Of a stretch of DNA of 64,000 bases, positions 8,928 through 17,525 are shown in pieces. Position numbers and translations under genes: made by a program. The notes under the pieces were generated by a model. The model saw nothing but the letters and a program-made list of their open reading frames with translations. It was not told the origin of the DNA and made no database searches. Source of the DNA: Nocardia shimofusensis NBRC 100134 (lineage in GTDB: Bacteria > Actinomycetota > Actinomycetes > Mycobacteriales > Mycobacteriaceae). The stretch is taken from positions 40,967 to 104,966 of the forward strand of contig NZ_BDBT01000026.1 in the NCBI RefSeq assembly GCF_001613125.1, read 5' to 3'. Positions within the stretch are counted from its first letter, which is position 1. Each line of letters starts with the position of its first letter.

Positions 8928-9881
8928 ATGCCACTAGAACCCGTCACCCAGGCCCTGCTGGCGCAACTGGCCGAGCCGCGCACCCCACCGATCCACGAGG
9001 GCACTCCCGCCATGGCGCGGATGTCGGGACCGATCTTCGCCGGGCTGAGCGGGCGCGGCCCCGAGGTCGCCGCGGTCCGCAACACCAAACTCGCCGGGGC
9101 GGATGGAGAACTCTTCCGCGTCCGGGTCCTCGAGCCGCAGGGCCCGCCGCAGTCGGTGATCGTCTACTTCCACGGCGGCGGGTGGGTGATCGGCGACATC
9201 GACCTGCAGTACGACCACCTGGGCAGGCACCTGGTGAACCTCACCGATTCCACAGTGGTGCTGGTGAACTACCGCAAGGCGCCCGAGCATCGCTTCCCCA
9301 CCGCGCTCGAGGACAGCTGGGTCGGCCTGCAGTGGGCCGCCGACCTGGCGGGCCCGGACATCCCGCTGATCGTGGCAGGCGACAGCGCGGGCGGCAACAT
9401 CGCGGCGGTGATGACCCGTTGGGCGCGTGATCGCGGGGGTCCCCGGATCGACTACCAGGTGCTGGTCTACCCCGTCACCGATGCCGATTTCGACCGCCCC
9501 TCCTATCTCGATCCGCAGAACCAGCTGCTGCTGGGCCGCGACACCATGATCTGGTTCTGGGACCACTACCTCCCCGATCACGTCGCGCGCCGGCACCCCG
9601 ACGCGTCCCCGCTGCGCGCACCCGATCTCGCCGGGCTGCCGCCCGCCCTGGTCTACGTCGCCGAATACGACCCGCTGCACGACGAGGGTGTCGCCTACGC
9701 GCGAGCTCTCGACGCCGCCGGAGTCCCGGTGGCGCTGGAGGAAGCGGCCGGGCAGATGCACGGGTACTTCCAAATGGCGAACATCCTCCCCGGCTACGCC
9801 ACCGGAATGGAACTGGTGGCAGCCCGAATCCGCACGTTCATCGGGCAGCACTCCCCCGATCTCGACCAGAAGGCGGTGTGA
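8928..9881 (+). CDS. HSL-family alpha/beta hydrolase (esterase)
   Basis: A 317-residue type IV esterase. HGGGW (about residues 78-82) forms the oxyanion hole, GDSAGG carries the nucleophile Ser, and the catalytic Asp and His are expected in EYDPLHDEG and QMHGYF. GGAGAAGGAAAG precedes the ATG. It ends three bases before the monooxygenase start, so they are certainly co-transcribed. In this context it would hydrolyse the ester or lactone made by the Baeyer-Villiger enzyme. The family is certain; the substrate is inference. Confidence 0.9.
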   Translation: MPLEPVTQALLAQLAEPRTPPIHEGTPAMARMSGPIFAGLSGRGPEVAAVRNTKLAGADGELFRVRVLEPQGPPQSVIVYFHGGGWVIGDIDLQYDHLGRHLVNLTDSTVVLVNYRKAPEHRFPTALEDSWVGLQWAADLAGPDIPLIVAGDSAGGNIAAVMTRWARDRGGPRIDYQVLVYPVTDADFDRPSYLDPQNQLLLGRDTMIWFWDHYLPDHVARRHPDASPLRAPDLAGLPPALVYVAEYDPLHDEGVAYARALDAAGVPVALEEAAGQMHGYFQMANILPGYATGMELVAARIRTFIGQHSPDLDQKAV

Positions 9882-9884
9882 GCC

Positions 9885-11471
9885 GTGGCAGATCACGACG
9901 TCGTCATCATCGGGGCCGGATTCTCCGGCCTCTATCAACTCCACGCGCTACGCGAACGCGGTTTCGACACAGTTGTCTTCGAAGCCGGGCCGGAGGTCGG
10001 CGGGACCTGGTACTGGAACCGCTACCCCGGAGCCCGATGCGATATCGAGTCCGTCGAGTACTCCTACTCCTTCGACCCCGAACTCCAGCAGGAATGGAAC
10101 TGGAGCGAGCGCTACGCCGCCCAGCCCGAAATCCTCTCCTATATCCGCCACGTCGCCGACCGCCACGACCTGCGCCGCGACATCCGATTCGACACCCGGA
10201 TCACCGCGCTCGATTTCGACGGCAACGCCGACGAGTGGACCGTCGTCACCGACACCGGCGAACGGGTCACCGCCCGGTTCGTGATCGCCGCGACCGGCTG
10301 CTTGTCCGTGCCCGCGAAGCCGCAGTTCGACGGACTCGCCGACTTCACCGGCGAGGTGTACTGGACGTGGGACTGGCCGTTCGAGAAGGTCGACCTGCGC
10401 GGCAAGCGGGTCGCCGTCATCGGCACCGGGTCGTCGGGGCTGCAGACCATCACCGCCATCGCCCCGGAGGTCGGGCACCTCACCGTCTTCCAGCGCACAC
10501 CACCCTACGCGGTGCCCGCGCACAACGGGCCGATCGAGCAGGCATTGGCCGAGATCAAGCAGCACTATCCCGAGTACCGGGAGATCAGCCGCAACTCCAT
10601 CGGCGGCGCGCAGTGCGCGGACCTGGAACTCCCGTTCTTCGCCGATCTCGAGCCCGCCGCCGCGACCACCTACCTCGACCGACGCTGGGACCACGGCGGA
10701 CTGTGCTTCCAGCAGAGCTTCTACGACCTGATCCAGGACCCGCAGGCCAACGAACTCGCCGCCGAGTACGTCCGCGCCCGCATCAAGGAGAAGGTGAAGG
10801 ACCCCGCACTCGCGGAGAAGCTGACGCCGCGGTCCTATCCGCTCGCCGCCAAACGCATGTGCGTGGACACCGGCTACTACGAGGTCTACAACCAGGACAA
10901 CGTCACCCTCGTCGACCTGCACGAGGAGCCGTTCGCGCGTATCACCCCGCGCGGCATCCGCACCGGGGACACCGAACGCGAGTTCGACGTCATCGTGCTC
11001 GCCACCGGGTTCGACGCGATGACCGGGGCGTTGAACGCCATCGACATCCGCAACGGCGAACAGAGCCTGGCCGGGAAATGGGCCGACGGACCCCGCACCT
11101 ACCTGGGCCTGATGTCGGCCGGATTCCCCAACCTGTTCACCATCACCGGCCCGCAGAGTCCTTCGGTGCTGTCGAACATGCTGACCTCCATCGAATACCA
11201 CGTCGAATGGATCAGCGATCTGCTCGTCCACATGCGCACCCAGGGGCACAGCCGCGTCGAGTCCGACCCCGCTGCCGAACAGAACTGGGTCGACATCGTC
11301 GCCGACACCGCCGACCTGACGCTCTTCCCGCAAGCGGCATCGTGGTACATGGGCGCCAACATTCCCGGCAAGCGGCGGGTCTTCCTGCCCTTCGTCGGCG
11401 GCGTGGGGGTGTACAAGCAGATCGGCGACGGCGTCGCTGTCGCCGGTTACCACGGCTTCGAACTCACGTAG
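9885..11471 (+). CDS. Baeyer-Villiger monooxygenase with altered fingerprint
   Basis: A 528-residue FAD and NADPH-dependent monooxygenase. Two Rossmann motifs flank the fingerprint: GAGFSG at residues 10-15 and GTGSSG at 180-185. The fingerprint FxGxxxHxxxWP reads FTGEVYWTWDWP (154-165), so the conserved His is Trp160. The remainder (GGTWYWNRYPGARCD) is typical of cyclohexanone and acetone monooxygenases. GTG 9885 is the only start consistent with the spacing after the esterase. It would convert a ketone to an ester or lactone with O2. The three-gene order dehydrogenase-esterase-monooxygenase is a classical ketone catabolic unit. Confidence 0.9.
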   Translation: MADHDVVIIGAGFSGLYQLHALRERGFDTVVFEAGPEVGGTWYWNRYPGARCDIESVEYSYSFDPELQQEWNWSERYAAQPEILSYIRHVADRHDLRRDIRFDTRITALDFDGNADEWTVVTDTGERVTARFVIAATGCLSVPAKPQFDGLADFTGEVYWTWDWPFEKVDLRGKRVAVIGTGSSGLQTITAIAPEVGHLTVFQRTPPYAVPAHNGPIEQALAEIKQHYPEYREISRNSIGGAQCADLELPFFADLEPAAATTYLDRRWDHGGLCFQQSFYDLIQDPQANELAAEYVRARIKEKVKDPALAEKLTPRSYPLAAKRMCVDTGYYEVYNQDNVTLVDLHEEPFARITPRGIRTGDTEREFDVIVLATGFDAMTGALNAIDIRNGEQSLAGKWADGPRTYLGLMSAGFPNLFTITGPQSPSVLSNMLTSIEYHVEWISDLLVHMRTQGHSRVESDPAAEQNWVDIVADTADLTLFPQAASWYMGANIPGKRRVFLPFVGGVGVYKQIGDGVAVAGYHGFELT

Positions 11472-11581
11472 TGATCCGGAGGTACTCGCCGACCTAGCGC
11501 TCATCCAACGCCCCTCTTGATGGACTCGAACCCGTGGGTCACGAACGGTGGCCCGCGGCAACGGATCGAAAGGAACTGTCC

Positions 11582-11953
11582 ATGAGGGTATTTCGCGCTC
11601 CTGTCATCGCCGGGCTGGTAGCCGCCTGTGCGGTGCTGACGCCCGCCTCCGCGTTCGCGGCGCCCGGCGCCGGTCTGCCCGAGACGACCTGCACCTACGA
11701 GCAGGTGGAAGCGGCGGCACGCGCCGAGTTCCCCCGGCTCGCGGCCCGCCTCGACGCCGATCCGGAACTCCGGGACAAGGCGCGCGCGTTCTTCGCGCTC
11801 TCCCCGCAGGAGCGTCAGCAGCGTGCCCGCGAGTTCCTGGACTCGCATCCGCAGGCGCGCGCGAAGTTCGAGGAACGGCGCGGGACACCGCGGGCGCAGG
11901 AGTTCCGGGATCGGTGGAGTGTCGTCCTGACCGACACCTGCCACCGGTACTGA
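11582..11953 (+). CDS. Hemophore-related secreted protein
   Basis: A 123-residue secreted protein with an N-terminal signal peptide ending near ASAFA. The mature part begins with TCTYEQVEAA and ends in a conserved Cys near the C-terminus (DTCHRY), with a run of amphipathic helices and the pattern FFALSPQERQQ between. This is the layout of the small actinobacterial hemophore-related family, of which mycobacterial Rv0203 is the studied haem-binding member. Haem binding here is not shown. AAAGGA lies upstream of ATG 11582. It converges on the histidine kinase gene, with four bases between the stops. Confidence 0.75.
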   Translation: MRVFRAPVIAGLVAACAVLTPASAFAAPGAGLPETTCTYEQVEAAARAEFPRLAARLDADPELRDKARAFFALSPQERQQRAREFLDSHPQARAKFEERRGTPRAQEFRDRWSVVLTDTCHRY

Positions 11954-11957
11954 CCTC

Positions 11958-13112
11958 TCACGCCGGTGCGCGCGTGAGCAGCACGGTCACGGCCAGACCG
12001 CCGTCCGGACGCGCTTGCGCGCGCACCGTCCCGTCATGGGCGTGGGCGATGGACCGCACGATCGACAGCCCCAGCCCGGCGCCACGCGTACCGGCGAGAC
12101 GTTCGGCGCCGGCGCGCCGCCGGAACGGCTCGAACAACCCGTCCACCTCGGCGGCGGGCACCCGCGGACCGCTGTTGGCGACATGCAGTTCCGCGTAGTC
12201 GCCGACCTGCCGCAGCCGGACCAGCACCCAGCCGCGCTCGGGCACGTTGTAGCGCAACGCGTTGTCGACGAGGTTGCCGAGCAGCCGCTCCAACAGCACC
12301 GGATCGCCGTCGACCGCAACGGCCTGCACATCGGTGCGGATCTCGACACCGTCGGGCGCCGGACGTTCGGTGGCGTCGCGGACCAGGTCGGCGAGCCGCA
12401 CCCGGCGGCGGTCGGTGAGCCGCTGGTCGGTGGTGGCCAGCAGCAACAGGCCGTCGATGAGGCGTTCGTGCCGCTGGTTCACCTCGAGCAGGGTGGCGCC
12501 GAGGCTGCGGGTGGCCGGTGGGACGTCGGGGTCGTCCAGCGCGACTTCGAGCAGGGTCCGGTTGATGGTGAGCGGGGTGCGCAGTTCGTGGGAGGCGTTG
12601 GCGACGAAGCGGCGCTGCCCGTCGAAGGCGCGGTCGAGCCGCTCGAGCATGGCGTCGAAGGTGTCGGCGAGGTCCTTGAGCTCGTCGCTCGGGCCGTCCA
12701 GGGCGATGCGTTCGTGCAGGCTCGTCCCGGCGACGCGGCGGGCGGTGGCGGTGATCCGCTGCAATGGCCGCAGCGCTCGCCCGGCCAGCAGCCAGCCCGC
12801 TCCGGTCGCGAAGACACCGACCACGGCCAGGCAGATCAGCGACCACAGCAACATCTCGCGCAATGTCTCGCGACGGCGCCGCTGCGCCTGCTCGGCCAGC
12901 GCCTGCATCAGTTCGGCCGAGCGCGCGAGCCGGGGTCGCGCGGGCTGGGTCGCCAGGAATTCCCGGACCAGCTGCTGTGCCCCGCCGTCACCGGCCGACC
13001 GGCCCAGCGACTGCCCGAAATAGGCGTACATGAGCCCGACCAGGACAGCCCCGGCCACGAAGAACGCGGCTCCGTAGAGCAGGGTGAGCCGCAGCCGCAC
13101 AGTACTTCTCAT
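11958..13112 (-). CDS. Two-component sensor histidine kinase
   Basis: A 384-residue membrane kinase. Transmembrane segments lie at about residues 8-30 and 88-110 with a short extracytoplasmic loop between them, followed by a HAMP domain. The phospho-acceptor His175 lies in NASHELRTPL, the N box in LVDNALRYN and the G box in GAGLGLSIV. It has the layout of actinobacterial CutS/MprB-type sensors. Its ATG overlaps the stop of the response regulator (ATGA), so the pair is translationally coupled. The sensed signal is unknown; the adjacent convergent hemophore-like gene is not clearly linked. Confidence 0.92.
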   Translation of the reverse strand: MRSTVRLRLTLLYGAAFFVAGAVLVGLMYAYFGQSLGRSAGDGGAQQLVREFLATQPARPRLARSAELMQALAEQAQRRRRETLREMLLWSLICLAVVGVFATGAGWLLAGRALRPLQRITATARRVAGTSLHERIALDGPSDELKDLADTFDAMLERLDRAFDGQRRFVANASHELRTPLTINRTLLEVALDDPDVPPATRSLGATLLEVNQRHERLIDGLLLLATTDQRLTDRRRVRLADLVRDATERPAPDGVEIRTDVQAVAVDGDPVLLERLLGNLVDNALRYNVPERGWVLVRLRQVGDYAELHVANSGPRVPAAEVDGLFEPFRRRAGAERLAGTRGAGLGLSIVRSIAHAHDGTVRAQARPDGGLAVTVLLTRAPA

Positions 13113-13759
13113 CGGATCCGGTACCCCACACCCGGCTCGGTCTCGACGACCGGCGGATCCCCCAGCTTCCGGCGCAGGTTCATGATCGTGTAGCGCACTA
13201 CCCCGGTGAACGGGTCGATGTGCTCGTCCCACGCCTTCTCCAGCAGCCGTTCCGCCGAGACCACGCCGCCCGCCGCGCGCAGCAGTTCGTGCAGCACCGC
13301 GAACTCCTTGCGCGACAACGGGATCGGCACACCGTCCCGGGTCGCGGCGAAGCGGTGCGGATCCAGCCGGATCCCGGCGCGCTCCAGCACCGGCGGCGCC
13401 GCCTGGCCCGCGCGGCGGCCCAGTGCCTGCACCCGCGCCACCAACTCCGCGAACGCGAACGGTTTGGTCAGGTAGTCGTCCGCGCCCAATCCCAAGCCCT
13501 CGACCCGCTCGGCCACCGCGCTCGCCGCGGTGAGGATCAGGATGCGCGCGAGGCCACCGGACAATGTCGCGCACACCTCGTCCCCGGACACCCCGGGTAG
13601 GTCGCGGTCGAGGATGACCACGTCGTAGTCGTTCACCGTCGCCCGTTCCAGCGCGCCGTCGCCGTCGTAGGCGACGTCGACCGCCATGGCGTGCCTGCGC
13701 AGCCCGGCGGCCACGGCGTCGGCCAGCAATTTCTCGTCCTCGACCACAAGTACCCGCAT
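13109..13759 (-). CDS. OmpR-type response regulator
   Basis: A 216-residue regulator. The receiver domain has acidic residues in VVEDEK, phospho-acceptor Asp51 in VVILDRDLPG and Lys in LTKPF. The C-terminal winged helix includes LSRKEFAVLHELL and YTIMNLRRKLGDPP, typical of the OmpR/PhoB group. ATG 13759 gives a start right at the receiver; upstream open sequence is unrelated. It is the first gene of the operon with the histidine kinase. Confidence 0.93.
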   Translation of the reverse strand: MRVLVVEDEKLLADAVAAGLRRHAMAVDVAYDGDGALERATVNDYDVVILDRDLPGVSGDEVCATLSGGLARILILTAASAVAERVEGLGLGADDYLTKPFAFAELVARVQALGRRAGQAAPPVLERAGIRLDPHRFAATRDGVPIPLSRKEFAVLHELLRAAGGVVSAERLLEKAWDEHIDPFTGVVRYTIMNLRRKLGDPPVVETEPGVGYRIR

Positions 13760-14339
13760 GCCGTCATCGTGCCCGCCACCGGTGTTGGGTGCGTGTGAGG
13801 TTGCCTGCCAGGCGCGCAAGAGGTCCTCGGGTCCCCGATGGGCGGCGATCGGAACGTCGTCGACCACCCGCGTATCGCGACACCGCCACATGCGGCGTAT
13901 CGAATTCGGCCGGCAACAAGGCAACCATCGGCTCGGCCGCCGCGTGCCGCGACCAGCTCGGCCGGCCGGCGCGGGGCATCTTCGGGAATCCAGTGGCTCG
14001 ACCCGACGAGGGCGATACGGACCGCCGCACGACGGAGGCCGCACACCTGCCGCAAAAATCTTGAAAATCCCTGATATTTCCGGTCATCGGGTATTGACAG
14101 ACGGGGAGAGCGGAGAAGACTGGATACATACCGGAACACCGGAAAAGGGTCACACCGCCGATGGAGACGTTCATCGACCGTGGTGATGTTTTTCCAAGAT
14201 CCGGCTAAGCCCCCGGCAAGCCAGTCGAATACCGGAATTGCGGCGACGACCGCGATTCATGGTGTCGATGGAGACTACCGGGGACTGTCCTGTCCGGGGG
14301 ATCATCGATATCAGGTCTGTCCCGCATCCGGATCCGCCA
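13760..14339. other. Intergenic region without a recognised gene
   Basis: About 580 bases. Several open frames cross it but none has a plausible start and recognisable product. The right part (about 14040-14340) is less GC-rich than its surroundings and includes TTGACA at about 14095-14100, a possible promoter element with no gene close by. It presumably holds the promoter of the response regulator on the left. Confidence 0.45.
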
Positions 14340-14360
14340 TACAATAGGACTCCTACCTAT
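14340..14360 (+). promoter_or_regulatory. marR promoter with overlapping operator
   Basis: TACAAT (14340-14345) fits a -10 box. Overlapping it, ATAGG-N7-CCTAT (14344-14360) is an inverted repeat that contains the 12-mer TAGGACTCCTAC (14345-14356), itself built around TAGGA-C-TCCTA. The identical 12-mer occurs in the promoter at 17526-17556, suggesting a common regulator, most simply the MarR protein encoded 12 bases downstream. Confidence 0.6.
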
Positions 14361-14371
14361 GAACGGCGGTG

Positions 14372-14968
14372 ATGATGCATTCCGATGACGACCTCGACCG
14401 CCGCTTGGTCGACGCCTTGGAACGGTTGAGCGGGGGCGTGCGCGCGTTGGCGCAGCGCAGCGCTCGTGACCACGGGCTGACCCCCTTGCAGCAACAGGTG
14501 CTGCTGGCGCTGTCGAAAAACCCGCCGTCGCGCCGCGAGGTCAGTGCGCTGGCCGCGGAATGCGATGTCACGCGCCCGACGATGTCCGACGCGGTGACCG
14601 CGCTGGAGCGCAAGGGCCTGCTGGGCCGATCGCCGGGCGGCGACGGCCGACGACGGGTGCTGACACCGACCCCGCGCGGCTGCGAAGTGGTCGACGATCT
14701 GCGGGAATGGGACGCACCGGCGGTGCGGACTCTGCTCGGAGTGCCTGTCGAGGACCGGGCCGCGACATTGCAGACCGTGCTGTCGATGATCGCCGGGCTC
14801 CAGCGTCAGGGCGTGATCAGCGTGGCGAGGGTCTGCACGAGCTGCCGCTTCTTCGAGGCACACGCGCATTCCGATCGGGTGGCGCCCCATCACTGCCGAT
14901 TGCTGAACGCGCCCCTACCGCTGACCGAGCTGCGGACCGACTGCCCCGAGCACCAGCCGGCCGCCTGA
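14372..14968 (+). CDS. MarR-family regulator with a C-terminal cysteine-rich tail
   Basis: About 198 residues. Residues 10-140 form a MarR winged helix (LTPLQQQVLLALSKNPPSRR, recognition region CDVTRPTMSDAVTALERKGL, wing GGDGRRRVLTPT). The last 50 residues carry CTSCRFF, then HHCRLL and DCPEH, that is four cysteines plus histidines arranged like a metal or redox site. Such tails are found in a subgroup of MarR proteins, but their role is not established to my knowledge. The start is one of three adjacent codons GTG, ATG, ATG (14369-14377). The promoter holds a palindrome shared with the AhpD-like gene, so autoregulation and control of that gene are likely. Confidence 0.85.
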   Translation: MMHSDDDLDRRLVDALERLSGGVRALAQRSARDHGLTPLQQQVLLALSKNPPSRREVSALAAECDVTRPTMSDAVTALERKGLLGRSPGGDGRRRVLTPTPRGCEVVDDLREWDAPAVRTLLGVPVEDRAATLQTVLSMIAGLQRQGVISVARVCTSCRFFEAHAHSDRVAPHHCRLLNAPLPLTELRTDCPEHQPAA

Positions 14969-15000
14969 AACGCGCGGCCGACCGGCATCCGGATCGCACA

Positions 15001-15891
15001 TCAGAGACGGGTCTCGCAGGTGGTGATCAGCTCGTGCAGACGCGCCGTCTCGTGGTCGTCGAGCGGCAGCAGCGGCCGGCGGGGCGTGCCCGCGTCGAAG
15101 CCGATGCTGCGAAGCCCGGACTTGACGGTGGTCGGCAGGCCACGACTGACGATCATCTCCAGGAACGGCTGCAGATGTTCCCACATCGCTTCGGCCCGGC
15201 CGGGCTCGCCGGAGATGACTGCCCGGAGGAACGAGACGATGGGACGGGGAATGAGGCAGGGCGCGGCGGTGCACCAGCCGGCCGCACCGGCGCCGAATGC
15301 CTTGTAGGCGAGCGGGTTACTGCCGTTGAAGAACGGCAGGGCGCCGCCGCTGAGTTCACGCAGCCGGTTCATGCGGGTGATGTCGCCGGTCGATTCCTTG
15401 ACCATGGTGATGTTGTCGACGGCGCCCACGAGGTCGAACAGGAACTCCGGTGACATGTCGATCCCGGTGGTGGCCGGATTGTTGTAGACCATGACCGGCA
15501 GGCCGACGGATTCGGCCAGCGTCGTGAAGTGCAGTCGCACTTCGTCTTCGGTCAGTCGCCAGTAGGAGGTCGGCAACGCCATGACGGCGGTCGCGCCCAG
15601 CCGCTCGGCGACCTTCGCCCGGCGCACGGCTCCCGCGGTGGTGAGGTCGGAGACACCGACCACGGTCGGGACGCGTTGTCCGACATGCGCGATGGTCTCG
15701 GCGGCGACGGTCGTCCATTCCTCGTCGGTCAGATACGCCGATTCGCCCGTGCTGCCGAGGGGGGCGATCGCGTCGACGCCCGCGTCGATCATCCGGTCCA
15801 GCAGCAGGTGCAACGCATCGATATCGATGGTGTCCTCGGCGGTGAACGGGGTGATGGGATAGGCGACGATGCCCGAGATGGGGTGGGTCAT
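15001..15891 (-). CDS. DapA-like (DHDPS/NAL family) lyase
   Basis: A 296-residue TIM-barrel aldolase of the dihydrodipicolinate synthase/N-acetylneuraminate lyase family. Seen are GSTGESAYL near residue 40, the active-site Tyr in YNNPATTG and the Schiff-base Lys in VKES. ATG 15891 follows GAGGAG. It is the second gene of an operon with a class II aldolase, 23 bases downstream of that gene. Because of this catabolic setting and a dedicated XRE-cupin regulator, it is more likely to cleave or dehydrate a keto-deoxy acid than to make lysine; the actual substrate is unknown. Confidence 0.8.
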   Translation of the reverse strand: MTHPISGIVAYPITPFTAEDTIDIDALHLLLDRMIDAGVDAIAPLGSTGESAYLTDEEWTTVAAETIAHVGQRVPTVVGVSDLTTAGAVRRAKVAERLGATAVMALPTSYWRLTEDEVRLHFTTLAESVGLPVMVYNNPATTGIDMSPEFLFDLVGAVDNITMVKESTGDITRMNRLRELSGGALPFFNGSNPLAYKAFGAGAAGWCTAAPCLIPRPIVSFLRAVISGEPGRAEAMWEHLQPFLEMIVSRGLPTTVKSGLRSIGFDAGTPRRPLLPLDDHETARLHELITTCETRL

Positions 15892-15914
15892 GAGCTGAGT
15901 TCTCCTCGAGTCGT

Positions 15915-16718
15915 TCACTGGTTGACGGCGTCCGGGTGGGAGCGCAGTGCTTTGCGGGCGTAGTAGGAGAAGTTGGCGACGCTGCGCCGCGGGGTCAGCG
16001 TCCAGTCGTGGGCTTCCTCAGCCAGGCGCGGGGGCAGCGGCTTGATCTCGCCCGCGGCCATCGCGAGCAACTGGAGCCGGGCGGCACGTTCGATCAGGTG
16101 CGCCAGCGAGCACGCCTCTTCGATGGTGGCGCCGACGACGAGCTGACCGTGATGGGCCAGCAGGATGGCGCGTTTGTCCCCCAGCGCCGCCGAGATGATC
16201 TCGCCCTCTTCGTTGCCGACCGGCACACCGGGCCAGTCCGCGAGGAAGGCGCAGTCGTCGTAGAGCGGCGTGGTGTCCATCTGCGACACCTGCAGGGGCA
16301 CTTCGAGCATCGACAGCGCCGCGACATGCAGCGGGTGCGTGTGCACGATGCAGTTGACATCCGGGCGAGCGCGGTACACCCAGCTGTGGAAACGGTTGGC
16401 GGGATTGGCCATGCCGTCGCCTTCGAGCACCTCGAGGTCCTCGTCGACGAGCAGCAGATTGTCCTCGGTGATCTCGTCGAAGCCGAGGCCCAGGCGCTGG
16501 GTCAGGAAAGTTCCCTGGGTCCGGCCACGGGCCGAGATCTGACCGGCGAGGCCGGAATCGTGGCCGGCGTCGAACAGGGAACGGCAGGTCAGAGCGATCT
16601 TCTGCCGGTCCGACCACCCGGCCTCGGGGATCTGGGTGAGCATGGCGCTCTTGGCGGCGTCCATCAGCTCGCCCTTGCCCAGGCTCATCGTGGTCCCGAC
16701 ACGTTCGGGGGCTGTCAC
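15915..16718 (-). CDS. Class II aldolase/adducin family protein
   Basis: A 267-residue zinc-dependent aldolase fold. Metal-binding histidines are visible in HTHPLH (about residue 130) and in LLAHHGQLV (about 210); the phosphate or carboxylate loop region includes GQISAR. GTG 16718 has a good AAAGGAG upstream, while the open frame extending further lacks family sequence. It begins the operon with the DapA-like gene. Family members cleave sugar phosphates or decarboxylate related acids. The promoter carries repeated TTTGTGTCC sites next to a divergent XRE-cupin gene. Confidence 0.82.
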   Translation of the reverse strand: MTAPERVGTTMSLGKGELMDAAKSAMLTQIPEAGWSDRQKIALTCRSLFDAGHDSGLAGQISARGRTQGTFLTQRLGLGFDEITEDNLLLVDEDLEVLEGDGMANPANRFHSWVYRARPDVNCIVHTHPLHVAALSMLEVPLQVSQMDTTPLYDDCAFLADWPGVPVGNEEGEIISAALGDKRAILLAHHGQLVVGATIEEACSLAHLIERAARLQLLAMAAGEIKPLPPRLAEEAHDWTLTPRRSVANFSYYARKALRSHPDAVNQ

Positions 16719-16737
16719 AGTCGATTTCTCCTTTCGC

Positions 16738-16775
16738 TGTCCGATCGGACACAAAGGTGACGATAGGACACAAAG
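16738..16775. promoter_or_regulatory. Operator cluster between the aldolase operon and XRE-cupin gene
   Basis: TGTCCGATCGGACA (16738-16751) is a perfect 14-bp palindrome. GGACACAAAG occurs at 16747-16756 and again at 16766-16775, a 19-bp periodic direct repeat (two helical turns), so on the minus strand TTTGTGTCCnATCG appears twice. Location in the divergent promoter region makes the XRE-cupin protein the likely binder. Confidence 0.6.
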
Positions 16776-16840
16776 TTTCCTAAACGCAACCTTGTTACGA
16801 TGCATGACACGAACGGGGACAGAACGAGGGAGAAGTGACG

Positions 16841-17425
16841 ATGGCGGCGTTTCTGAGGACGCACCGCCGGCGAGCGGGCTTGACGCTGGAAGCCCTCGCC
16901 GACCGCACGGGGCTGACCAAGAGCTACCTGTCGAAGATCGAACGCGGGTTGAGCACTCCGTCGATCGCGGTGGCACTCGCGATCGCCGAGGCGCTCGACA
17001 CCGATGTCAGCCTGCTGTTCTCCGACAAGGCCGACGACTCGGCGATGACGGTCGAGCGCCGGAGCGAACGCACGGCGGTCGACGCATCCACCTCGGCCGC
17101 AAGCTACGACCCGATCGCGACACGCATGCGACACAAAGCGATGCAGCCGTTCATCGTGCACCCGACCACCGAACCCGACTCGCCGTTCATGGAGCACTCC
17201 GGCGAAGAGTTCATCTACGTGCAGTCGGGGGCGGTGGAGGTCACCATTCCCAACCAGACGCTCCAGCTCGAAGCGGGCGACAGTCTGTACTTCCACTCCG
17301 ACACACCCCATCGCGTGCGATCGACCTCGACACCGCGAGCCACGCTGCTCGTCGTCGTGCACGACCGCATCGACGCAGGGGCGGGGGCCGGGCACGGTCG
17401 GCGCCCCTGCGGCCCGACCGCCTGA
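16841..17425 (+). CDS. XRE-family regulator with C-terminal cupin domain
   Basis: About 194 residues. The N-terminal helix-turn-helix is clear (LTLEALADRTGLTKSYLSKI, then ERGLSTPSI). The C-terminal half is a cupin with HSGEEFIYVQSG and HSDTPHRVRS, matching small-molecule-sensing MerR/XRE-cupin regulators. ATG 16841 sits nine bases after GAGGGAGA; a GTG two codons earlier is possible. It is divergent from the aldolase/DapA-like operon and is its probable local regulator, with the cupin binding a pathway intermediate. Confidence 0.88.
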   Translation: MAAFLRTHRRRAGLTLEALADRTGLTKSYLSKIERGLSTPSIAVALAIAEALDTDVSLLFSDKADDSAMTVERRSERTAVDASTSAASYDPIATRMRHKAMQPFIVHPTTEPDSPFMEHSGEEFIYVQSGAVEVTIPNQTLQLEAGDSLYFHSDTPHRVRSTSTPRATLLVVVHDRIDAGAGAGHGRRPCGPTA

Positions 17426-17525
17426 CGCCCCGGGCGGCGTCCACCACCGAAAGCCTTTCGGCCCGGCAGCATCCGAGACCCGCGGTGGGACGAGCGCGTC
17501 CCATCACGGATTTCGACCTCCACTG

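Noticed and set aside
17120..17140. GACACAAAG inside the XRE-cupin gene, similar to the operator repeats
   Set aside because: It lies within coding sequence without the flanking symmetry or spacing; most likely chance.
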